Shown piece by piece: positions 10,261 to 19,445 of a stretch of 64,000 bases of DNA. This stretch comes from Roridomyces roridus. Its lineage: Eukaryota > Basidiomycota > Agaricomycetes > Agaricales > Mycenaceae. The notes beneath the pieces are model-generated. The model made no database searches, was not told the origin of the DNA, and saw nothing but the letters and a program-made list of their open reading frames with translations. Numbering within the stretch: the first letter of the stretch is position 1; the number at the start of each line of letters is the position of its first letter. The translations under genes were made by a program, and so were the position numbers. The stretch covers positions 186,001 to 250,000 of the forward strand of contig JARKIF010000034.1 of the NCBI GenBank assembly GCA_029378245.1. Direction: 5' to 3'.

Positions 10261-12493
10261 ATGCCAGTCCTTGCGGTAGAGATTCTTCGGCGCCTACTAG
10301 CTCATACATCCCTAGCCTCTTCCTTGCAGTTCTCACACATACAGCGTTTTCTGGAACTCACTCGGAGAATATGGCCGGAAATTGTGGGCAGAAAGGGAAT
10401 CTTGCCTGTGGCTCTTCCGGCAGCTCCCGCCGCTTTCTTGTCGGCCGCCCTCAACCTCCCGCCTGAAACCGTCACTCTGTCTTGGGTTGCATTTAGTGAC
10501 ATTGCTCAAAGACTGTACGAAGACCCGGCAGAGCCACCTCTGGACGATGCATTCCGTTTGCATGGCATGGATTATCACATTGGCGCGTATACGCTGCCCT
10601 CCATCGTTCTCTTTTTCTTATAGTCCTGGATAGGCGCCGAGTACTTGGGTCCACCCATTCATCAATGCTCCCGACCTTCGTGCAACCAAAAGCAGCTTTC
10701 AGACCCAGTAACCGTCGAAGCCCGGCTGTTCACGCTTCACCGTGGTGTACTTCCTGTGTTTTCGAATTCTCTTTATTGCCGCGGTATCTCACATCTCTTT
10801 CCGCTTTAGTATGTTCGTTCTGACTGATTCAGGTTGCCATACCCGCTACTATCCAAACTACTTTGTAAAGGATGCCTCCAATGCGGACGAGGCTACTCGG
10901 GAATACTACAAGTCCGAGATTCCTAATTACATACACGTCACCGAATCGACCTTTGTTGAGAAGCAGCTTTGTGTCCATTTTGAAATGCAAATGGCCATGA
11001 CCCAGTACGTTCCGAATTTTGGGTCATCAGTCTGGAGTTGCAGCTCATCCGATTTACTAGTTCTTCCTCTCAAGGGATTGCCACCATTTATAACTTGGCA
11101 TTGGGCACATCTGCTGTCCCCCACTCCTCTCGACTCAGTCACCAGCTTGATGGAGAGATGGTCTTCGACTGCTTCCTTCATCATGCCATCTTACGGGACA
11201 AATCCACTCGTCATGAAATCCTGTGTGTCCCTCATGGTGGTCCTCAGCGCCATCGGCTCGACCAAGTGTTGGCTCAGCGCAACTATCTCATCATGGGTAC
11301 CGGGCAGGAGATGTGGGCTCATGCATGTGATCGATGCATGAAGGTATACAAGGGAGATGATGGAAACTGGTGTGCGTATCTCTCAGCATTGCGCAAGCTT
11401 CTGGATTGAGTTTCTCGGAACACAGATATAATGACCGCTGGGGTGCATGACGGCGTTTCCGTCCAGCATCTAAAGTGCCGCATCCATGATTGCAAAGAGC
11501 CGCTTCCATCTCAAAAATCCCGGTTCTGTCAGCCTCACAACCAGCTGCGCTTCGCTTGCTACATTGATGGCTGTTCGAACGCGATTCAGACTGGCTTCAG
11601 TACGTGCACGATCGCATCTCATCGAGCCCATGAGCTTGCTGCACTGGAGCACCACAAGGCTATGTTCCAACTCCACAGTCGTCTTCAAAACGCCGGAATC
11701 TCTCAAGTTCCACAGGCGGGCTCCTCAACACCCGTGCCGACTTCCACTTCCAACTCTGCCTCTAATAGCGGTCCCACCCCAGCGACTTCAAGCACCTCAT
11801 CGGGCCAGACATCTACACCTGAAGTCAAGGGCAGCAACTCACGCAGCTACACGCACAACGAACAGCTTTTCGTGCGCTGCTGTGGGGTAATCATTTCTCG
11901 AGCAACCTTTTTCGGATCTGAGGGAATCACCGGCGTCTCAGTATGTTTTTTCTCTTACTTCAAACCTCCATTCTCAGACCGTTATGCAGCTGTTCTTGAA
12001 GGCGACCTTTCCTGAGCAGTATCCAGGCGCCTTGCCCTCCTACATTTTCTATGACAACAACTGCCAATTCCAAAAGCATCTGAACGCTTCTGGTGACCAC
12101 TATTTTGATCGAGTCGGTCTTCCTGTCGATGTGTGGCACTTCGAGTGCAAACACAAGGAGGGGGACACCTTTTGTCAGACTCATTGCAACCCTGCCCGCT
12201 TCCGGGAGCTCATCGGGGCAGATGGCGAGTGGGTCTTTAATTCCTCTGCGGCAGAGCAGGCCAACGTCTGGTTCGGAAAATTCCAAAACATAGTACGGGA
12301 AATGTCTGCAATCCGGTGCGTTACTCTTCTTTCCGTTTTCAGCGCCTTTCCATTAATTCTCTGCAGTTATAATTTCTTCTTGGACGAAATGATTGCCATC
12401 CACAACCAATACATAGTCTCACAACTCCAGCAGAAGGGAGAGCGCCCCCACATGCTTCCAGACGAGATATTATGTGGTACTAGCATGGTCTAG
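10261..12493 (+). CDS. KDZ transposase with CxC5- and CxC6-like cysteine clusters
   Basis: Predicted transposase of the Kyakuja-Dileera-Zisupton superfamily. The start is ATG at 10261 (MPVLAVEILRRLLAHTSLAS). The N-terminal helical region is followed by a first zinc-binding cluster: CSRPSCNQKQ, then SLYCRGCHTRYYPNYFV, as in CxC5 proteins. After two more exons comes a second cluster, CRIHDCKEPLPSQKSRFCQP with CYIDGCSNAI, as in CxC6, and a Ser/Thr/Pro linker. The catalytic part carries SYIFYDNNCQF (candidate acidic residue), DVWHFECKHKEGD and SSAAEQANVWFGKFQNIVRE, ending in a TAG at 12491-12493. About 640 residues after removing five or six introns. No stop or frame break was noticed. It converges on the RTC4-like gene with only 30 bases between stops. 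Confidence 0.82.
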
Positions 12494-12523
12494 AGGATAA
12501 TTTATTCTTATTGAAGCTGCATA

Positions 12524-13654
12524 TCATTCATCTGCCGGAAACATTTGCACACCGTACGTGGAGCTAGCTCTAAGAATATGCACTGCTCCAGCTGCATCCA
12601 AGGCCGCGTCCTCACTGTCCTCCATAATGAGGCGCATCGCAACCTCCGGCGTTAACACATTGATGATGAACTCCATCCAGGTCATGGGGTCGACAGAAAC
12701 TTTGAGCGCCTCCGAAAACGGAAACATTTTCATCAAAGTCCGATGAATGACCGTCGCACCCATTTCGCCGTAGCTGTTTGGCGTTAGTGGCTGCATCTCC
12801 GTGAGTAGGGAGCACATACTAGCCCGTTTGCATGTGTTGAAGTCTGCTGTATTGGCCACGCGCACTGAGGGCTTTTGCGAGGGATCCCAGAGATTCGGTG
12901 TCAGCGCGTAGCTGCTGCCAAAAGATGCAAGCCTCCCTTGGCCCCGTGCGTTCTTCAAATATCGGCCTGAGTTCCGGTTCCATCCAACTGACTCTATCCC
13001 CCAGGGCGTACCAGTTGTGTTCGGTCGGCCATCCGTTCGCCAGGGCTTCCGGGAGTACTTTGAGCTCGAAATCATGCTGAGAGCAAACGGAAACGGCAAT
13101 GGCGGTAGATGTCGTTCGACCCCAGACGTTATGAAGTCGAGGATCGGCCTGAGACATCTTGGATGCGGAAGCAAGAAGGGTGCGCAGTTTCAGGCTGATG
13201 GGTTGAGGCAGCTCGGAATCGCAATGGGGACAAAGGTGGTCGGGATCTGGAGTGAATTTTCGGCCTGTGGCGTCTCAATTGCTGTGGCACTCACGCTGAG
13301 CCTGAATAGTGTCGAATGGCTCCAATCTGCTCTTTTTCCCAGCTCCACCCGGTCCAGGGCTTGATAGACGCCGAATGAGGTTGCTCTTGACAGAACGCCT
13401 GGGGAGACTATAGATGTCGAAGCCGCGGGTCCGTTGTTGGCGAGGCTTGGAGAACTTGGTTGCCATCGGTAGGCAGAATCGGTAGAGAAGTTCCGCGTCT
13501 CACGTGGTAAGAAACAAATCAAAACAACACGTAAACTCACCACCCTGTTTGCTGCTGCTTTGACGAGATGGTTTCCAACACCCATCTCGTCCTCCCCAGT
13601 GTCCCGGCCCCTTACAAATGTTGGCCTCCGGGGCTCTGGGGATACGACTATCAT
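12524..13654 (-). CDS. RTC4-like domain protein carried by the KDZ element
   Basis: Start ATG at 13654 (MIVVSPEPRRPTFVRGRDTG), stop TGA at 12524-12526, about four exons. A Cys pair in LCPHCDSELPQPISLKLRTL is followed by a long helical region (LHNVWGRTTSTAIAVSVCSQHDFELK is in the same exon). The final exon contains MTWMEFIINVLTPEVAMRLI, then MEDSEDAALDAAG and a serine-rich end. The arrangement VL(T/V)PE.A..LI.ED is what I know from the RTC4-like domain. RTC4 in yeast is linked to telomere maintenance, but the molecular role of the fungal domain is unclear. As transposon cargo it may help mobility or dampen host silencing; this is speculation. It converges tail to tail with the transposase gene. 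Confidence 0.7.
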
Positions 13655-14007
13655 GTCCTGTCCTCTCCTATGTTACCGGCCCCATACACTTGTTGGCACC
13701 CGGTGGCTTGGGAGAGGTAGAGACGCGCAAAACGTGTCGCGTCGTATTGAATTTTGAACTTCACGGCGCGCGAGAGAATCAATCAACTCGCTGTTTGACA
13801 AACGCAAGCATAGGTAAGTTTTTGCTGGAGACAACCCTCATTCTAAACCGAGAATTGCCAGTTCCACCATCGCCAATCTTCGACAACACCCGACTTGCTG
13901 TCCTGATGCCGCACAATATAACTTATTGCCACTGCGCACGGACCACCTCAGATATCGAGACGTCAAAATCATCTACATCTTCGAGCTATTGACCGGACAA
14001 TGTACTA
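13655..14007. other. Gap inside the KDZ element, no supported gene
   Basis: A plus-strand frame (13618-13992) runs through but is unrecognised. The stretch probably holds the promoter of the RTC4-like gene and the 3' flank of the next minus-strand gene. Confidence 0.45.
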
Positions 14008-16251
14008 CTAATCCAGTTTATTCTTGGCAACCTTCTTTCCCAACGCCTGAGGGCTCAAGCTGACGTCCTCCTGCTCCAAAAATTTGGCAACATCCGGCTC
14101 TTCCTTGCGTCGGTCAATCTGTTGGAATGCCACCTTGCATTGAGTAAGCCACGACTCTCCCCGATCAAAGACCTTCTGCCAGATCTTCATGTTCGGTTTC
14201 CCATTCCTGACGCGCTTCAGCTCCTCCTGGTCTGCATCGGGAAAATCCTCTCCTTCTATGCGGGTGTAGTGTTTTAGCACATACTGAACCTCTTGGATCC
14301 AAGACCATGTTTTCTTGATGTTCGTAGCAGTATTGCCTCGCTTCTCCTCCCGTATCTCCTGGATGATTGAACGCGCAGGAACAAGGTGCTTCAGAAGGAA
14401 ATCAAGGATGGCTGAATTTTTATCAGCGGTCGCTTTCTTGACTTTCCCCCAACCGGATTCAGCACGCCACGCCGTTATACTGTTAACACCTTCCTCCGTC
14501 CCTGGTGGGAGGCCAGGAACATCAAGACTTTGATCCTAACAGCAACGCTAAGGTGCGTGTCCCAAAGGTTTGGAGGAAGCTCACCGAAGGATGCTTGAAG
14601 ATGACCATGATTCGAAGAGCATCTTCTGATCCCTGGACGGGGATCTCTCGATGATGCGCGACGGAGTCATCAAATTGCACTTCTTCACTCTGGGCGTCAT
14701 GCACGCGCGCTATGGGTCCGATGGCTGATGTATACCCCGGGAGGCACCAGAGAAGGTCCCAAGGAGCTGAACAGACGGTCAGCGTGCACGCGGATTCCGG
14801 AACGAGAGAGCCGCATTCACCCTCAGGGAGAAGGTTCTCGGATTCCATGTAGTCGACGATATCTCGTGTCTCGACATAAATACTAACAAAATCGTAAGTA
14901 ATCAGATGCAATGGAGGTGAGTGGGTGGGCTTACCACTCAGTCGATCCCTCCGGTCCATGTGCCTCCAGGTTTACACCTTCAAGGAGAGAAACGATGGTC
15001 TCGTCGTTTTCTGGGTCAACACTGCAGTGTTTTATCAAAATGACGACAGTCCACGGCTTGTCGTACGCCTCTGCACAAACCCTTGAGGTGATTTTCAAAC
15101 AGTGGTGGAAGACGTACGTTTGTCCAAGGCTTTCGTGTAAAAGTCCTCATCTTTGACGTATCGGGGCCACTTCTCATCTCCATCCTCTTCTTTCTCTTTC
15201 TCCCCGCCTTCACCCTCGCCGTCACCACCAGTTTCCTCTCTATCCTTCTGCTTCAGCTTGTATTCCTCCTCCTCTTTGCGCCTTGCCTCTTCCTCCTCCT
15301 TGCGCTTCGCCTCCTCCTCCTTGCGCTTCGCCTCCTCCTCCTTGCGCTTCGCCTCCTCCTCCTTGCGCCTCGCCTTCTCCTTGCGCTTGATCTCTTCCTC
15401 TTCCTCGTTGCGCCTCGCCTCCTCCTCCTTGCGCTTCATCTCCTCCTCCTTGCGCCTCGCCTCTTCCTCCTTGCGCTTCATCTCCTCCTCCTTGCGCCTC
15501 GCCTCCTCCTCCTTGCGCTTGACCTCATCTTCCTTGCGCTTTGCCTCTTGCTCGTCACTCTTCAGCTCCTCTTCGTCACTCTTCGGCTCGTCCACGTCCA
15601 TGGATTCGTCGGAATCCATGTCCGCACTGATACCGCCCCACTCGTCTCCATCATCATCCACATCCATATCATCCACATCCTCCGGGCGAGGAGCGTAATC
15701 TGGCGCATACACCAAGGGCACCCTCATTGGGCCTACACTGGTTTGTTTCACAATATTTCCGTTGGATTGAATGGGGGATGTGGGAGGCGTAGTGAGAGGC
15801 GAATCAGGCAACACTGGAGGTGCCGGCTACAAAGATAGTCAGTCCAGCTCTTTCATGGCATTCAAGGACTCACGGGCACGGGGACCTTAGCTCTCCCTTC
15901 CTTCAGGAAGTGCTTGAAGAGGTTGTCGACAGCACGGGTTGGCAGTTCCTCGATGGAGTCGCTGAGCACGTATGTCCAGTCAACGGTGATTTCAAGGTCG
16001 TGAACCCTCTTGATGGTGCGGGTTAATTTCTTGGGTTGCTCCTTCGGTAGCAGCTCTCGGCCCAGATGAACGGAAATTAATTTCTGGAAAACACTCAGTA
16101 TCCAGCCAAAATACCAATTGTGATCGAATACCCAAAGTTCAATGGTATTCAAAGGCTGGTCATATCTGAAGAAGAAAGGGATGAGCGCCTAGATTGGCAC
16201 TAGGGTTGAGACTCACAGATAGACCGTGGTCAACAGCCAAGGCTCAGACAT
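14008..16251 (-). CDS. Lys/Glu-rich protein of unknown function carried by the KDZ element
   Basis: ATG at 16251 opens MSEPWLLTTVYL. After an intron comes LNTIELWVFDHNWYFGWILS and a conserved-looking N-terminal domain (TIKRVHDLEITVDWTYVLSD, EELPTRAVDNLFKHFLKEGR). The middle is proline-rich, then acidic (DDMDVDDDGDEWGG), then a long (K/R)RKEEE(A/M) tract predicted to be one charged helix. The C-terminal exons contain LPGYTSAIGPIARVHDAQSE, SAILDFLLKHLVPARSIIQE and NMKIWQKVFDRGESWLTQCK, ending in a stop at 14008. I do not recognise the family. Frames join well across about seven introns, so it is a real gene. Location between two other minus-strand cargo genes of the same element suggests an accessory role for the transposon. 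Confidence 0.7.
15264..15560 (-). repeat. Low-complexity codon repeat (KRKEEEA/M units) inside the Lys/Glu-rich gene
   Basis: About a dozen tandem copies of a 21-base unit, ctcctcctccttgcgc(t/c)t(c/t)gc on plus, encode (K/R)RKEEEA or KRKEEEM. The array keeps the frame open. Such arrays change copy number easily and form long single helices. Confidence 0.85.
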
Positions 16252-16382
16252 CTTGAAACCAGTTCAGCGCACACAGAGGATACAAAGGGACCCTAACAAA
16301 TCCGAAAAACTGTGCAGTTGTTGCTGACCAAAAGCGTCTTAGCGAGCAAAAGTAATTTGGAATATTGTAAGGGTAAAATGTA

Positions 16383-18272
16383 TCAACAGGAATTTCCCTT
16401 TCGCCGGCGCCAAGCTGTCACCAACGGACTCCATTCCCCACCAGCCTTGTGTCCGCATGCGATAGCCCGATCCATGTCCTCACACGGCGTCTCTGACCAT
16501 GTCTTCCAGCTATCCGACCATGTACTTGAGTTAAATTCCCCCACGTCCAGGAAGCCAAACATCTTTTCAAAGAGCTCCCGCGCAGGCAGCTTTTCAGCCA
16601 GCTGCAGTCTTTTAGCATCTTTGAAAGCCGCATGCATGTCGACCGCAAATGCCAAAGGAAATTGTGAACGCTTGCCGGAGGGAGGTCTGATGAACACGAT
16701 TGAGTTCCTACGGTCACAAAAATATCAATATTACCTGGACGGCGATGGTGACACTTCCGGGATCGAGACGGGACTGCAGCGGACCAAGATGAGGAATGGA
16801 ATGAGCCAGGGTGGAAATGATCTTTGACGTACGTGGTAGCAGGAATGAATGCAACAAATTCTACCTCGTCTTCATCATGGCTTTGGGTGTTTGCCTGCAT
16901 ACGAGACCGCTTGGTTGGTGAGGGCGTGATGGGAGAACTATAGCATGAGTGGTTAAACCGAGTGGTGAAAAGGGTTTGAAGGATTGCACATACGAAGCGG
17001 TGGAGTCTGTTACAGAGACAAACGGATCAGAGAGTATCCGTTTGTGGGAAGAGGAGGGACGTAGGCCCACGCAGGTAGAAACCCCTGGCAGTCGGAGGTA
17101 AAGCTCCATGTTCGGCTTGACTTTGGTCGCTAGGCTGGTGGTCTGCCACTCGTCGTCATCCTCCGACGTAACAGCGAGCAACTCCGCTGAGGTGCGGAGA
17201 AACTCGTAGGTGGCACAGGGGCATTCGAGCCGACTGGTGATCATTTTGGAGTCCTTCGGATGGAAGTACGGGAATAGAGGTACAGCTTCCTGGAAGACTA
17301 GCGCACGAGACGTGTCCTGGAGTCGCATGCAATCGGTTTCAGGTGGAAATTAAGAAGTGTCAAAACACACCGAAGCCCAGAGGCGCACTTTGATAGTGTG
17401 CTGCATGGAGAGACGGTATTCTTCCGTCTGAACACGTTTTGAGGGTGAGATGTCAAAATCCTTGTTCGCTATCTTCTCGGCGTATGCGGAAGAAACCATT
17501 CTGGCGAATGGACCCGCAAACGGGGCAACACTGGTGGCTGTAAGCGGGATAGCCGTGGGCAACGGGGCCGTTTTTCGGTGCGCGGGTACGCTGCAGGGAA
17601 CGGTGCACGCGAGGCAGCATTCTTTGCAGAACTTTTGGGAGCATCTCTGCGAGCCAGCGCGAGCCTTTGGTGCAGACCGGCAGTGATCGCTGGTGCAGGA
17701 CTGCCTTTTGCTGGGCGTTCTTGGGTTTTCAATGGCATTGCCCCAGGGTGGAGGACTGAGCTCGTCCACCCATTCAAAGAAGTCGCAACCTTTATCATCC
17801 CGGAAGGTATTGGCAGGACACTGTAAACGTAGCATTAGCGTGTCAAAAGACCACCAGCCGAGGAGCTTGTTACTCACTCCGCGCCAGTAGCGCCCCTCAT
17901 TTCCGGGCGTCTTAAAGCCTGTAGAGGGCTTGGCCTCCGTGAGTGGCCATTTCTTGCATTTTGGGCAAAGAGCGTCGACACAGGCCCGTGAGTCCATGCA
18001 GAAAGAAGAGTGAGAACTGTACAGGTGACAGGAAACAACAGCGACAAACCAGGGCTTTCCATCGTCTTGCAAGGAAGTTGAGGAGGATTCTGTGGACGGA
18101 CTTCGATCGAGATTTGATGCAAGGTAATCAGTGGACGCATTTGGAAAGAAGGCTGCATCCAGATTGGTGTACGGAATTCATTACACAACCGAAATAAATC
18201 TAGAGTGCTGCCCATCCAGTGTACCCCCAACCCACCCAGCCGGGCGTCGCATGCGAGGACAACATACGACAC
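16383..18272 (-). CDS. GRF-type zinc-finger protein carried by the KDZ element
   Basis: The diagnostic part spans two exons: CPKCKKWPLTEA, TPGNEGRYWRG, then after an intron CPANTFRDDKGCDFFEWVDE. This is the GRF zinc finger (paired Cys, the glycine-arginine motif, C..FF.W), a single-strand nucleic-acid binding module. A second Cys-rich stretch follows (CTSDHCRSAP, CSQKFCKECCLACTVPC). Downstream exons contain SKMITSRLECPCATYEFLRT, MELYLRLPGVSTCVGLR and SHDEDEVEFVAFIPATTY; the last exon has AFAVDMHAAFKDAKRLQLAE and FGFLDVGEFNSSTWSDSWKT, ending at 16383-16385. The start is unresolved: an ATG at 18272 opens a frame with an unclear first splice, and reading in phase with the GRF exon extends only to about 18190. 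No known enzyme domain was seen. Confidence 0.68.
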
Positions 18273-18960
18273 TGGAATCTCGAATATTCGTGTCGTGTTA
18301 CTGGCAAGAATAATCAGTAATGAGGTCCATAAAGTGACGCGTACGCCTCACCCCAAAAAGAAGACCAAATGATTCATCGCCCTGCCAATACAGCCTGTGC
18401 GTTCAAACACCCCGTCAACAGTCGGCCGTAGTTCTTCGCAGATGATCAATTTTTTCATTCGGTGGATGATGTCCTGCGGCCGCTGAGGTAGGGAAAAAAT
18501 CAGCCGCAGGAACATAGGCCCGAACGATGAACTAACTATATGAGCTCAACGACGGTACAGTATTAGTGCGCAGCGCTGCATACGGTCGGCGATGCAGACA
18601 CAGGTTTTCAACGGCGCTGGTAGTCATAGGGCGGCGGGCCACGGGATATCTAAGAAGGTGTGGTGGGTACAGTAATGCCGCTCCGTCGAGAGTCTGTTGC
18701 ACGTTGAAGCACCGCAAAAGAGTCAGAGAAAGGATGGGGAGTACGCATAGGGAACGCACGTTGACATCTCCGGCACTTCAAATGCTCTGTCCCTGCGCCT
18801 CCATGGAGAAGACCGTCAACGTAGGCACCCTTGGGCAGCATGAGCATCAGACGAGAGAGAAGGAGCAGAAGCAAACCTGGACGACGTCGACAAGGGAGAC
18901 TCAGAAAAGAAAGAATCACGCCATTTGTTGACGGTCATGTGAAACGTACTGGTCTTGTTT
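18273..18960. other. Non-coding part of the KDZ element
   Basis: Short frames only, with none recognisable. It lies between the GRF gene and the right subterminal repeats, and probably contains the GRF gene promoter. Confidence 0.5.
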
Positions 18961-19385
18961 GGTCGCGGCAAGTCCGCGGAATTCCATGCAATGATCTCCT
19001 TCAGAATTCTTGCACAAGATTCGACGCAGCAATCTATGTGCACGGAAAGCCCTGAATGAAAAATCCAGATCGAATTCCACGCAGTGTTTTTCTTGCACGG
19101 AATTCAGTGCACGTCTCAGAGCTGACGCACCTTGCACAAAAATCCTTGCACCGGGATCAGTGTACGGAAGTAGCTTCAGGAATTGCGTGGAGAGTAATCA
19201 GTGCATGGGAATTAGTGCAATGAAGAATGTACAAGGAAAGACAAGAGAAATACATGCACCGGAATCCTTGGACAGACTCCCGTGCACAGAGAATCAAGGC
19301 AGAGCTTCGTGCACGGAAGTACTTGCAAGGATTTTCTTCTACGCTATCCTCGAATCCAGTGCACGGAAATCCGTGAACCCACGAT
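18961..19385. repeat. Right subterminal repeat array of the KDZ element
   Basis: At least a dozen degenerate copies of the motif seen at the left end, for example tgtgcacggaaag, cttgcacggaattc, cttgcaccgggatc, cagtgcatgggaatt, catgcaccggaatcc, cgtgcacggaagt and cagtgcacggaaatcc, in both orientations. Confidence 0.72.
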
Positions 19386-19435
19386 CAAATTCCGCCATCA
19401 CTTGTCCGCCATCATTTTCCGCCATCATACCAATA
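19386..19435 (-). repeat. Right terminal inverted repeat of the KDZ element
   Basis: Three (t)tccgccatca units closing with taccaata. Its reverse complement matches the left end in start, unit content and inner boundary. Confidence 0.8.
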
Positions 19436-19445
19436 ACACCAACGC
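19436..19445. repeat. Right target-site duplication of the KDZ element
   Basis: acaccaacgc matches the left flank acacccatgc at eight of ten positions. Confidence 0.65.

Larger units (their letters stand above)
9800..19435. mobile_element. KDZ-superfamily DNA transposon, 9636 bases, inserted in Crinkler/RHS-like gene copy A
   Basis: Both ends can be read. The left end starts tatggggttgatggcgga and the reverse complement of the right end starts tattggtatgatggcgga (15 of 18 identical). Both carry three tgatggcgga units and close with gatggcggaatt. Similar 10-base flanks lie outside. The element interrupts one gene, whose two parts lie on the same strand at 19446 and 9789. It contains a KDZ transposase (plus, 10261-12493) and three minus-strand genes (RTC4-like, Lys/Glu-rich, GRF zinc finger). 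Subterminal arrays of tgcacggaat-like repeats lie at both ends. The transposase frame appears open, so the element may be recent and possibly autonomous. Confidence 0.82.

Noticed and set aside
15153..15698. 181-codon plus-strand frame rich in Ser, Leu and Arg
   Set aside because: It is the antisense shadow of the KRKEEE repeat in the minus-strand cargo gene.
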